In this document: one piece after another, positions 42,314 to 51,540 of the stretch
How positions within the stretch are numbered: position 1 is the first letter of the stretch
How the letters are laid out: every line of letters begins with the position of its first letter
Assembly: GCF_024436055.1 (NCBI RefSeq)
Contig: NZ_JANFNH010000020.1
Span: 1-64,000, forward strand
Reading direction: 5' to 3'
Source: Streptantibioticus rubrisoli
GTDB taxonomy: Bacteria; Actinomycetota; Actinomycetes; Streptomycetales; Streptomycetaceae
DNA length: 64,000 nucleotides
The notes under the pieces: model-generated
What the model was told of the DNA's origin: nothing
What the model saw: only the letters and a program-made list of their open reading frames with translations
Databases searched by the model: none
Translations under genes and position numbers: made by a program

Positions 42314-43468
42314 ATGACGTCCACTTCCCCTCATCGGGAGCCGATCCGCGTCGGTGTCGTAGGTCTGAGCGCGAGCGGCGGGTGGGCGGCCACCGCCCAT
42401 CTGCCGGCACTGGCCGGGCTCGATGGATACGAGTTGCGGGCGCTGAGCGCCAGCAGCGCAGAATCCGCGCGTGCGGCCGGCGAGAAGTATGGGGTGCCGC
42501 TGGCCTACGGCGGCGCGGAGGAACTGGCCCGCAGTGAGGAAGTCGATCTCGTGGTGGTGACGGTGAAGGTTCCGCATCACCTGGAACTCATCCGACCCGC
42601 GCTCGAAGCAGGGAAGATGGTGTTCAGCGAATGGCCGTTGGGTGCCGACCTCGCGCAGGCCGAGGAATTGGCCGACCTCGCACACCGCAGGGGTGTGCTC
42701 ACGGCCGTCGGCCTGCAGGCCCGGTCGGCTCCGCCGCTTCGGTACCTGCGGGACCTGGTCGCCGACGGCTACGTGGGGCGGGTGCTGTCGACCAGCATGC
42801 TCGGGTCGGGCTGGATCGGCGGCGCCACCTACGACGACCACTATGCGTACGTGCTGGACGTCACCAGCGGCGGCACGCTGCTATCGATCCCCTTTGGGCA
42901 CTCGGTCGACGCGCTGGCCATGGTGCTCGGGGAGTTCCACGAGGTGTCGGCTCTCATCGAAAACCTGCGCCCGGAGGTCGTCCACGTCACGAGCGGGGCG
43001 GTCGCGGCCAAGACTGCAGAGGACCAGATCGCCGTCATCGGTGTGCTGGAGTCGGGGGCCGTAGCCGCAATGCACATCCGTGGTGGGACGTCCCGCGCCG
43101 CCGCGTTTCACTGGGAGATCAACGGCACGGACGGCGATCTCGTCGTCAAGGCCGACCAGGCGCTGTGGTTCCAGGGGCGGCTGCAGCTGTACGGCGCCCG
43201 GGGAAAGGACCGCGCGTTGACCGAACTTCCGGTTCCCGCCCGCTATCAGCGGTCGCTGACGCAATGGACCGAGCGATCCGCCGAGCCCGCCTGCAACGTC
43301 GCCCACGCGTACGCGCTTCTGCGCGACCAGATCACCGGGAATCTTGCGCCGGATGAGGACGGTGTTCCCGACTTCCGGCACGCCGTCCGGCGACACCGCA
43401 TGCTGGAGCGGATTCGAGAGGCGGCGTGCGCGGGCCGGAAGGTCACACTCGCAGAGCAAGGCTCGTAG
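42314..43468 (+). CDS. Gfo/Idh/MocA-family oxidoreductase
   Basis: A 384-residue enzyme. Rossmann motif IRVGVVGLSASGGWAATAHL, then VPHHLELIRPALEAGKMVFS and EWPLGADLAQAEELADLA, where EWPL replaces the usual EKP(L/A) motif, so the catalytic Lys of that motif is absent (Trp), as in the yeast Gal80-like branch. The C-terminal beta-sheet domain includes SGGTLLSIPFGHSVDALAMV (HxxD). It probably binds NAD(P) and oxidises or senses a sugar-like substrate. Start 42314 chosen because family proteins begin just before IRVGVVG; upstream in-frame ATGs at 42263 and 42278 are alternatives. Confidence 0.85.
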   Translation: MTSTSPHREPIRVGVVGLSASGGWAATAHLPALAGLDGYELRALSASSAESARAAGEKYGVPLAYGGAEELARSEEVDLVVVTVKVPHHLELIRPALEAGKMVFSEWPLGADLAQAEELADLAHRRGVLTAVGLQARSAPPLRYLRDLVADGYVGRVLSTSMLGSGWIGGATYDDHYAYVLDVTSGGTLLSIPFGHSVDALAMVLGEFHEVSALIENLRPEVVHVTSGAVAAKTAEDQIAVIGVLESGAVAAMHIRGGTSRAAAFHWEINGTDGDLVVKADQALWFQGRLQLYGARGKDRALTELPVPARYQRSLTQWTERSAEPACNVAHAYALLRDQITGNLAPDEDGVPDFRHAVRRHRMLERIREAACAGRKVTLAEQGS

Positions 43469-43549
43469 GCCCCGAAGTGAGTCAGGTCGGGAGCTCGACC
43501 GTTTTGCCCTCGGCGAGGATGACCACGGTTCCGGTGTTCCCCGAGGCCG

Positions 43550-44425
43550 TTATCCCAAGAGAGAAGCGAGCCTGCGCCATTCCTCCCTCGGGAGCTTGTC
43601 CCTGTGGGTGCCGGTGACCACCTGGAGGGCCACGTGGTCCCCGCCTGCCTGGTGGAAGGTGTCGATGCGGTCGCGGATGCGGTCCTCATCGCCCCAGGCG
43701 AAGACCGCGTCGATCAGGCGGTCGCTGCCGCCCTCGGTCAGGTCGGCCTCGGTGAAACCGTGCCGCAGGAAGTTGTTGGTGTAGTTCGGCAGGGTGAGGT
43801 ACATGGCGAGGGCGTCGCGGGCCAGGGCGCGGGCCCGGGCTGGGTCGGTCTCCAGGACCACCTTCAGCTCCGGGGCGAGCAGCGGGCCCTGACCGAGGAT
43901 CTCGCGGGCCTGGGCGGTGTGTTCGGGCGTGACCAGGTAGGGGATGGCGCCGGCCGCCCGCTCGCCGGACAGCTTCAGCATCTTCGGGCCCAGCGCGGCC
44001 AGCACCCTGCTGTCGGCGGCGACGCCGGCCTCGTCCAGCTCGTCGAGGTAGCCGGTCATCGCCGCGTACGGGCGGCTGTAGTCCTTCACCAGCGGGCCGT
44101 GGCTCACTCCGAGACCCACCAGGTAGCGGCCGGAGTACGCCGATTCCACCTCGGAGAAGGCGGCCGCGGTCGTGGCGGCCTCCTGCTGCCAGATGTTCAG
44201 GACGCTGGTGCCGACGACGATGCGGCGCGTCGCCCCGATCAGCGGGGCGGCGTGGTCGGCGGTGCTGTTGTTGCCGAGCCAGACGGCGCCGTACCCAAGT
44301 TCCTCCAGTTCGGCCGCGGCCTCGTCCAGTTCGCCGCGCCGGGCCGGGTCCTCCGAGCGCAGTTCGACGCTCCAGGCGCCGTACCGGCCGACTCGCTGCT
44401 TAAGGGGGACTGTGGTGTCGCTCAT
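43550..44425 (-). CDS. LLM-class F420-dependent oxidoreductase (TIGR03620-like)
   Basis: A 291-residue single-domain luciferase-fold enzyme starting MSDTTVPLKQRVGRYGAWSV. It has the family landmarks LEELGYGAVWLGNN, RIVVGTSVLNIWQQEAAT, GRYLVGLGVSHGPLVKDYSR and AALGPKMLKLSGERAAGAIP. Such enzymes use F420 or FMN to reduce or oxidise small molecules. Start at 44425 after GGAGG. Convergent with the Gfo/Idh/MocA gene. Confidence 0.88.
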   Translation of the reverse strand: MSDTTVPLKQRVGRYGAWSVELRSEDPARRGELDEAAAELEELGYGAVWLGNNSTADHAAPLIGATRRIVVGTSVLNIWQQEAATTAAAFSEVESAYSGRYLVGLGVSHGPLVKDYSRPYAAMTGYLDELDEAGVAADSRVLAALGPKMLKLSGERAAGAIPYLVTPEHTAQAREILGQGPLLAPELKVVLETDPARARALARDALAMYLTLPNYTNNFLRHGFTEADLTEGGSDRLIDAVFAWGDEDRIRDRIDTFHQAGGDHVALQVVTGTHRDKLPREEWRRLASLLG

Positions 44426-44790
44426 CGGGTGTTCCTCCGGGTGGTGGGCTGTGCCGTGATCATCACGTCTGCAGCCACTGCCGAACGGAGGGCTTCCCGG
44501 GTCGATTCCCGCCGTTCCCTCAGTTGGTCGAGCGGACCATAGGACGTCGAACACTGCGGGTGCCGATTAATCATCTGTGCAGGTCACGCGGCATGCTGAT
44601 ACTCATGTAAGACGCCGCCGGGTCGGTTGAGTCGGCAACGAATCATGGTGCTGCCCGCCCCTGCCCACGTGAAGACCGCGATCACGCAGCCATACCTGGC
44701 AAGACGCAGTGATCAACGATCAAGGCGCCCACCTGCCCGGATGATTTATCGGCACGCGCACTGTTGACCAGGTCGTTTGTCTGGGTGCAG

Positions 44791-45159
44791 TTAGGCTGCT
44801 TGGTGGTACTCGTTGATGAGGCTGCCGAGCAGTTGTGTGCGGGGGATGCGGCCTTCCAATGGGATGACGGGTGCCGTCTGGCTGGTCTGCACGGTGTGGG
44901 GAGGTCGTTGCTGGAGGGATTGATGGGGGCGGTGCCGGTTGTAGTGGTCAGTGTAGGTGTCCGGCACAGTGCGCAGGTGGCCCTCGTTGAGGACGAGGAT
45001 CCGGTCGGTGCACTCGCGGCGGACGGTGCCGAGCCAGCGTGCCGCGAAGGCGTTCGTCTTCGCGAGGATTTCCACTTCCCTGTCGTGGTCGCTCATCGCC
45101 AGCAGCCGCAGCATCGCGAACGCGTCGGCCACACTCAGGGACGTCAGTCGCAGCAGCAT
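44791..45159 (-). pseudogene. Integrase-core transposase with precise internal deletion
   Basis: A 122-residue frame. The first ~33 residues are a normal transposase N terminus (MLLRLTSLSVADAFAMLRLL then MSDHDREVEILA). It then jumps directly to the region after the second catalytic residue (KTNAFAARWLGTVRREC), and ends with HYNRHRPHQSLQQRP to LGSLINEYHQAA. About 200 residues, including the helix-turn-helix and the first two catalytic acids, are missing while the frame stays open. Same family as 3407-4420. Confidence 0.8.
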
Positions 45160-45536
45160 GGATGATCGTCATGCCCGGCGACCCCGACCGCCGGTGGCGA
45201 GACGGCGCAGTCCATCCGCTGACTCGCATGGATGGACTTCTCGGCAACCACAAGATCGGCGTAGCGTAGTGAGTCACCGTGAAGGTACGCGTGGTGAGCA
45301 GATAGATCATCCTTACGATCACGATGACGGATCATGCCCGGACCACGAACAACGCCCAGCCCGGCAGCAGTGAAGGAATTTCGGAGCGCTACGCGCCGGT
45401 CCGATTCCGACTACCGCTGGACACAGTCAGGCTCCGGCCCCCGGGGCACGCATGGCCGCCGTCAGGATGCGTGTGAACGCCCTGCGTGTTCGCATTTGAC
45501 CAACGGTTATCCGCGGGTCGTTGCGAGAGGGAGAGC
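45160..45536. other. Region without a supported gene
   Basis: About 375 bases between the deleted transposase and the DyP peroxidase gene. No gene recognised. The promoter of the peroxidase gene should lie here. Confidence 0.4.
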
Positions 45537-46835
45537 ATGAGCGAGGGGAAGGGTTCGGCCTTGGCGGACGGGTGGGGCGGCGGAGGGTGCCCGGTGGGGC
45601 TCTTCGCCCGGCGGTCGGTGCTTCAGGGTACGGCCGCCGGGCTTGTCGGAGCCGCGGGCGGGAACCTGATCGGCGGTGATTCGGCCGTCGCCCAGAGTGC
45701 GGGCGGCGGGGATCGGACGACCGGGAAGCTGATTCCGTTTCACGGCTACCACCAGGCGGGCATCGCCACTCCGCCCCAGACGGTCGGCGCATTCTCCGCC
45801 TTCGAGGTGACCGCCTCGAACCGCGCGGAACTCATCGAACTGTTCCGCATCCTGACCGCGCGAATCCGCCTGCTCACCTCGGGCAGGACCGAACCGAACG
45901 CGCCGGACGCACCGCCAGCGGACAACGGCATCCTGGGCCCTGGTGTCGTACGGGACGATCTCACCATCACTGTCGCCGTCGGCGCGACCCTCTTCGATGA
46001 GCGTTACGGGCTGCACGCACGCAAACCCGTCCAGCTCAAGACCATGACGCCGTTCCTTCACGACGACCTGGACCCCACCATCTCTCAGGGTGACCTGCTA
46101 CTGCAGGTGTGCGCCGGACACCGCGACACCACGGTGCACGCGATGCTCGACATCCTCTCCCACACCAAGGGCTTGATGAAGTTGCGCTGGCGCTTCCACT
46201 GTCAGCGCAATCCGCCGCGTCCCACCGGCATCCCCCGCGACTGGTTCGGTTTCAAGGACGGCATCACAAACCCCGACACCACCAACACCGCCCAAATGGA
46301 CAAGTTGGTCTGGGTACAGCCGAACACCGCTGAACCCGCATGGGCGGCGGGCGGCACCTATCAGGCGGTGCGCATCGTCCACTTCTTCCTCGAGGCATGG
46401 CAGAAAGTGCCGGTCGCCCAACAAGAGCGGATCTTCGGCCGTCGCAAGATCAGCGGCGCCCCCTTGTACGCCGTCTCCGACGACGCACCGGACACCTTCG
46501 ATCCCATCTACACCAATGACCCGCAGGGCCTGATCACCCCGCTGAACTGCCATGTCCGATTGGCCAATCCGCAGACCCCGCAAACTGCGTCGACCAGTTC
46601 CATCCTGCGCCGCAGCTACGACTACGAGCGCAGTCCCGACATGGACGGCCGCCCGGATCTGGGGCACGTGTTCTGCTGCTTCCAACGCGAACTCAACACG
46701 TACATCGCCATGCAGACCCGGTTGGAAGCCGAGGCGTTGGTGCCGTACATCACTCCGCGCGGCGGAGGCTACTTCTTCGCGCTTCCGGGAGTGCGAGACC
46801 ACCGGGACCATCTTGCCCGCACGCTGCTGACCTGA
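45537..46835 (+). CDS. Tat-exported DyP-type heme peroxidase (EfeB-like)
   Basis: A 432-residue dye-decolourising peroxidase. Twin-arginine signal in FARRSVLQGTAAGLVGAAGG. The distal heme motif GxxDG is in FGFKDGITNPD, and the proximal His in LNCHVRLANPQTP; the C-terminal DLGHVFCCFQRELNTYIAM is also typical. Class A (EfeB/YcdB) proteins take part in heme deferrochelation or iron uptake; others oxidise phenolics with H2O2. No EfeU or EfeO gene is adjacent; instead a YVTN propeller gene follows and a broken multicopper oxidase. Start at 45537 after GAGAGGGAG. Confidence 0.9.
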   Translation: MSEGKGSALADGWGGGGCPVGLFARRSVLQGTAAGLVGAAGGNLIGGDSAVAQSAGGGDRTTGKLIPFHGYHQAGIATPPQTVGAFSAFEVTASNRAELIELFRILTARIRLLTSGRTEPNAPDAPPADNGILGPGVVRDDLTITVAVGATLFDERYGLHARKPVQLKTMTPFLHDDLDPTISQGDLLLQVCAGHRDTTVHAMLDILSHTKGLMKLRWRFHCQRNPPRPTGIPRDWFGFKDGITNPDTTNTAQMDKLVWVQPNTAEPAWAAGGTYQAVRIVHFFLEAWQKVPVAQQERIFGRRKISGAPLYAVSDDAPDTFDPIYTNDPQGLITPLNCHVRLANPQTPQTASTSSILRRSYDYERSPDMDGRPDLGHVFCCFQRELNTYIAMQTRLEAEALVPYITPRGGGYFFALPGVRDHRDHLARTLLT

Positions 46836-46908
46836 CTGCTGCCCACCGGCCGTCGCGAGACGGCGCCCGGGCGACACACCGACGTTCCACCAGTATCCAG
46901 GAGCCGAG

Positions 46909-47964
46909 ATGCGTTTTCCCCGGGGAATCCGAACCCCCAACGACGGCCGTCGGCACGGGAAGGCACTCCGACGGGCGCTGGCCGTGGGCGCGGGACTGCT
47001 GATCGCCGCCGGTCTCCTCGCCGCCTGGCTCATCCCGGTGTCGTCCCCATCGTCCTCCGCCGCCCCGCTCGCGGGCACCGGGGGCCGGGTGTACGTCACC
47101 AACCAACTCGACAACACCGTCTCCGTGATCGATGCCGCGACAAACAAGGTCCTCACGACCGTCCCCGTGGGCACGGCGCCGGAAGGCATCGCGGTCACCC
47201 CCGATGGCAGGCGCGCGTACGTCGCCGACAACGGATCGGCTGCGGTCTCGGTGCTCGACACCAGGACCGGCCGGATCGTGGCCACCGTAGCGGTCGGAAC
47301 CAAACCCACCGGCGTCCGACTAAGCCCGGACGGAACCCGGCTGTACGTGGCGAACGGCGGCTCGAACAGCGTCTCCGTAGTCGACACCCGAGCCAACCGT
47401 GTGACCGCGACTGTCCCGGTCGGCGTATCCCCGGTGAGCGTGGCCGTCAGCGGTGACGGTGCCGCGGTCTACGTCGCGAACCTTGGGTCGCGCAATGTCT
47501 CGGTGATCGACACCCGCACGCATCGAGTCACCCGGAGCCTGCCGGCCGGTCGCTCTCCGGCGGGTGTCGCCGTCGCACCGGACGGCGGGTCGGTATACGT
47601 GGCCGATGAGACGGCGGCGAGCGTGTCGGTGGTCGGGCTGGGTTCCCGGTCGAGTGCGGCCACCGTGCCGGTCGGCGAAGGGCCTTTCGCCGTGGCGCTG
47701 GCTCCGGACGGCTCGCGCGCCTACGCCGCTGCTCTTGGACCAGGCAAGGTATCCGTCATCGATACCCGAAGCCACCGCGTCTCGGCCACCGTCACCGTTG
47801 GCCCTCCGGGCACCGACCCGTTCAACCTGGCGGTCACCTCCCGCGCGGTCTACGTCACGGAGCAGGGAGCGGGCACACTGACGGTCATCGACCCCAGAAG
47901 CCTCAAGGTCACCGCAACCATCACGGTCGGCACCAGTCCCTATGGGGTGGCCGTGTCCTCATGA
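46909..47964 (+). CDS. Membrane-anchored YVTN beta-propeller protein
   Basis: A 351-residue protein. One N-terminal helix (ALAVGAGLLIAAGLLAAWLI) anchors or exports it; the rest is seven ~42-residue YVTN repeats (RVYVTNQLDNTVSVIDAATN, RAYVADNGSAAVSVLDTRTG, RLYVANGGSNSVSVVDTRAN and so on) that should close into a seven-bladed propeller. These proteins commonly sit beside redox enzymes as docking or surface-layer-type components. It starts 73 bases after the DyP gene and is probably cotranscribed. Confidence 0.88.
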   Translation: MRFPRGIRTPNDGRRHGKALRRALAVGAGLLIAAGLLAAWLIPVSSPSSSAAPLAGTGGRVYVTNQLDNTVSVIDAATNKVLTTVPVGTAPEGIAVTPDGRRAYVADNGSAAVSVLDTRTGRIVATVAVGTKPTGVRLSPDGTRLYVANGGSNSVSVVDTRANRVTATVPVGVSPVSVAVSGDGAAVYVANLGSRNVSVIDTRTHRVTRSLPAGRSPAGVAVAPDGGSVYVADETAASVSVVGLGSRSSAATVPVGEGPFAVALAPDGSRAYAAALGPGKVSVIDTRSHRVSATVTVGPPGTDPFNLAVTSRAVYVTEQGAGTLTVIDPRSLKVTATITVGTSPYGVAVSS

Positions 47965-48113
47965 CCGCATTCACATGGCGTGGACCGGAATGGCCGATCA
48001 GGGAATGCGCGTCCAGCGGGGCGCGGTGTGATGGCGGTGTTTGGCTGCGTCGGCAGTTGGTAAGCCCCCGGGGGCGCCGCGTCCAAGGCCATGGCCAGCG
48101 GCTCGATACCCCA

Positions 48114-49170
48114 ATGGAGGACGGCATAGCACGTCGTCGATCGGTCGCGGCCCGGCACGTGATCGTGTTGGCCATTCCTTTGTCATTGGTCGCCTTTGCC
48201 GTTGGGGCGCCCCCGCCAAGGCGCCGTCATGGTGGGCGCCGCGGAGCGCGGCGGATCCGTTCTCCTCCGCGCACGTTGGGCAACCGCTGCACGATCCCCC
48301 AGAGCTGGCCAGCCGTCACGGTGTTTTCACCGCAGGGATCGTCGTGGAGCGGCGGAAGGCCCAGGTAGGTTCCCGCAGATTGTTCGCGCCCACCTGCAAC
48401 GGCTCCTACCTGCCGCCTACCCTGCGCCTGAGACCCGGCGACCGGCTGGACCTGGCCATGACCAACCGGACAGGCGAGGGCACCAACCTGTACGTCCACG
48501 GGCTCCATGCGTCCCCGCGCAGTCCCGCCGACAACATCTTCATCACCATCAAGCCGGGCCAGACCTACAGGTACTCGTACCGCCTCCCGCCCCCCCGCCA
48601 CCCGGCACGTACTGGTACCACTCGCACGAGGACCAGCGATCCGCCCCGCAGGTGGCCGGAGGCGAGTCGGGCGTCGTCGTCGACGGGCTGAGTACGTATC
48701 TGCCGACGTCACTGCGCCACATCACCGAGCACGTCATCGCGCTCAAGGGGCACGCCAGGATCACCGCGCGGCACACCGTGGTCTATACGGAGAACGCCGC
48801 GGGCACCGAGTTCTACATCAACGGCAAGCAGTTCGACCCGAACCGGGTGGACTTCACCTCCCACCTCAACACTGTCGAGGAGTGGACCGTTCGCAACGAC
48901 ACGGACGAGGAGCACTCCTTCCACCTGCACACCAACCACCTCCGGGTGATGAGCATCAATGGTGCCCCCGCGCCCCGCGGACACGCCTGGTACGAGACGT
49001 TCAACATCCCGGTGCGCGGCAGCGCGGTCATCCGCACCCGTTTCACCGACTTCGTGGGAAAGACGGTTCTCCACTGCCACCTGCTCAATCACGAGGACAA
49101 GGGCATGATGGCCGTCCTCAACATCGTTCCCAGCCACCAACCCATCACAGCACGTCATGGCGGTACGTGA
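48114..49170 (+). pseudogene. Multicopper oxidase, frameshifted and lacking domain 2
   Basis: Related to 37072-38517. The frames needed in order are: a start-proximal part (RRSVAARHVIVLAIPLSLVA), then SYLPPTLRLRPGDRLDLAMT, LYVHGLHASPRSPADNIFIT and TYRYSYRLPP, then after a frame change at about 48595 GTYWYHSHEDQRSAPQVAGG. At HVIALKG the sequence passes directly to HARITARHTVVYTENAAGTE, skipping about 180 residues (cupredoxin domain 2) of the intact enzyme. The C-terminal copper motifs (HSFHLHTNHLRVM, TVLHCHLLNHEDKGMMAVLN) are intact. Frameshifts make the gene non-functional as read. Confidence 0.85.
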
Positions 49171-49401
49171 CGCCCGGTGAGTCACGTTGAGCCAGCGCAG
49201 TCAGGGCGGTTGCCTGCTGTTCATGGGCTCCAGGCCAGGGTCCGTGGGGCCGTGTCTGGCAGGTCAACCACGCAAGACCCGGTCCAGTGGGAGTGCTCCG
49301 TGTGCATCGGTGGCCAACTCCGTGACACGACGGATTGGGCCAGGTGAGGGTGACCAATGCGAGCCGCGGTCAGCAGGTCCATCGACACAATCCTGTGTCA
49401 A

Positions 49402-50334
49402 TCAAACGGCCGCGTCACGGACTTCCGTGTGGATCCGGACTGCCAGGTCGAGGAGTTCGTCGGCATCGCCGATGTTCCACTGGAGGTCGAGCAGCACCTC
49501 TTCGGCTCCGACGGCGGCATGAGCGGCCACGTCTTCCACGATCTGCTCGACTGTGCCGGTGAACGGCTGGCGCTCGGCATCGCTGATCGGGGAGCCGGTG
49601 AGCTGTACGTTGCCTCTGACGCACAGGGTCAGCGCCTCAGCGCCGCGGCCGTGCGAGGCGGCCAGCTCCTTCACCGTCCGCCACTGCGTTGCCAGGTCAG
49701 CCGCTGAGATGCCCGTCGGCATCCAGCCGTCGGCGCGGCGCGCCACGCGGTCCAGCGCTCTTCCGCCGGTCGCCGCCAGATAGACGGGGATGGGGCGGGC
49801 GGGCTTCGGCCCGACCTCCGCCTCGTCGATCACCGTGTGAGCGCCACGGTACGACACCGGGTCCGGACCCCACACCGCGGCGCAGACGTCCAGGAGTTCG
49901 TCCATCACCGCCCCGCGTTCCTCGAACGGAGCGATGGATGCCGCCGCGTATTCGTCCAGCGACCAGCCCGTCCCGAACCCGGCCACCACCCGGCCACCGC
50001 TCACCGCATCCAACGTGGCGAGGGCGCGGGCGAGTTGGACCGGCACGTGCAACGGAGCGATCAGTACGCTGCTCCCCAGCCGAGCCCGTTCGGTCACCGC
50101 GGCGGCGAGCGAGAGCACCACCAGCGGATGGGCCACCGAACGGTAGGCGTCCGGCCAAGCTCGCCCGGGGATCCCGTACAGCCCCTGGTGCGGCCGCTCC
50201 GGGACGAGCAATCGTTCGAACACCCACAGGCTCTCGTAACCGATCTGCTCGGCCGCGCGCGCCACCCGTGCGGGATCGCGCGCCAGATCGTACCGATTGT
50301 TCTGCGGCAGCCCGAGGCCCAGCCTGATCGCCAT
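49402..50334 (-). CDS. LLM-class F420-dependent oxidoreductase
   Basis: A 310-residue luciferase-fold enzyme starting MAIRLGLGLPQNNRYDLARD. Typical motifs are IGYESLWVFERLLVPERP, LGSSVLIAPLHVPVQLARAL, DAVSGGRVVAGFGTGWSLDE and PIPVYLAATGGRALDRVARR. Probably F420-dependent, acting on an unknown small molecule. Start ATG at 50334 after GAGG. A short duplicate fragment of its middle lies 200-300 bases upstream (50520-50650). Confidence 0.88.
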   Translation of the reverse strand: MAIRLGLGLPQNNRYDLARDPARVARAAEQIGYESLWVFERLLVPERPHQGLYGIPGRAWPDAYRSVAHPLVVLSLAAAVTERARLGSSVLIAPLHVPVQLARALATLDAVSGGRVVAGFGTGWSLDEYAAASIAPFEERGAVMDELLDVCAAVWGPDPVSYRGAHTVIDEAEVGPKPARPIPVYLAATGGRALDRVARRADGWMPTGISAADLATQWRTVKELAASHGRGAEALTLCVRGNVQLTGSPISDAERQPFTGTVEQIVEDVAAHAAVGAEEVLLDLQWNIGDADELLDLAVRIHTEVRDAAV

Positions 50335-50519
50335 GGTTCAATCCTCTTCCACCGCCTCGTGCGGCGCATCCCGAACGAGTCCTATTTGGCCCCACTTCGT
50401 CATGCCTCTGTTGAAGCCGTCATGGACCGCCCACCGGCCCGAAGTGTCCAGGCGCGGGCCCGGATCCCCAGTGCTCCGTCAAGACGACCGTGCAGTGGCC
50501 GAGTAGCCAGCAGCGATGC

Positions 50520-50650
50520 CTTCATCTCGCGCCGACCACCACCCAGACCTCCGCACAGACGTCAAGTAGTCCGTCCAGTACTCGCCTGCGCCTCTCGAAC
50601 GGAGCGATGGATGCCGCTGCGTACTCATCCAGCGAGACGAAGGCCGCCTC
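50520..50650 (-). pseudogene. Fragment duplicated from an LLM oxidoreductase
   Basis: The complementary strand reads VSLDEYAAASIAPFERRRRV then LDGLLDVCAEVW, matching WSLDEYAAASIAPFEERGAV and MDELLDVCAAVW of the gene at 49402-50334. Only about 40 codons remain, with no start. Evidence of a past tandem duplication or a second LLM gene since lost. Confidence 0.7.
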
Positions 50651-50747
50651 CCGGTGCGGACGTGGACATCCTTCTTACGGCCTTGTGCGCGAAATCGGTC
50701 GTGTGCCGCGCGGCGAGCCTCAGTGGCTAGAAGGCCGAAGTGCCCGG

Positions 50748-51518
50748 TCAGGGGCGGACGATGACGTGCGGGCGGGCCCAGGAGTTGTTGGCGTAGCCTC
50801 GGGGGTTCCAGACGGTCGCCGGTGATTCGGGTGGTACGGCCGCGGTGTCGTCCCAGGCGCGGGCGATCAGCTGCGCGCCGCCCGGCGGCATGATGAGTGC
50901 GGCGTGCCAGTGCTGCCACGTCCAGGGATTTTCGGGTTCGTCCAGATCGGCATGGACCCAGGTGCTGCCGCCGTCGGGGATACGTCCACGCGTGCCACGG
51001 TTCGGTCTCCTCCCTCGAGGGCGGAGCCGGTCACCTCGGTCGGGCCGGACGGGAGCTGGGCGCCCTTGTCGGGCCGCAGGATGGCGCGGTGGATGCCGAG
51101 CGGGCCGAGAGGTGATGCCATCGCTTGGTGCGGCCTTGTGGGGGTCGCCTTCGGGCGGCAAGATGCTGTACTCGGTTTGGAAGTGGTTGTCGGTTGCTTC
51201 GGCCTGTGCGGTGAGGCGTTGGAACCATTTGACGCTGCGGGCGCCGATCCAGCCCCGGAGCACCACGCGCAGCGGGGCTCCGTGCGCGGTGGGCCGGGCC
51301 TGGTCGTTCATGGCCCAGGCCAGGAGCACCTCGCCGGAGGTGGCCTTCGTCGTCGGGATGGAGGCGCCGAAGGGCTGTGGCGGGTCAGCGGTCTGTGAGA
51401 CGTCGGCGCCAATGCAGGCGATGTGGGCCGCTTCCGCTCGCAGTCCGGCCTCGCTCAGCACATCTGCCAGGCGCCCTCCGCCCCAGCACGCGGTGGTGAC
51501 CCGCCTGCGGTCGGGATT
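50748..51518 (-). pseudogene. Sulfite oxidase-like molybdoenzyme, truncated and frameshifted
   Basis: The C-terminal half of a sulfite oxidase-family protein: AHIACIGADVSQTADPPQPF, VLLAWAMNDQARPTAHGAPL, RVVLRGWIGARSVKWFQRL and, at the end, WTWQHWHAALIMPPGGAQLI to NPRGYANNSWARPHVIV. In the middle (about 50975-51115) the family-like reading (LGPLGIHRAILRPDKGAQLP) lies in another frame, so two compensating shifts exist. The N-terminal molybdopterin-binding half, including the cysteine ligand, is missing where the duplicated cassette begins at 51519. Confidence 0.75.
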
Positions 51519-51540
51519 GGAGCCACGGCCCGCAGACGGG

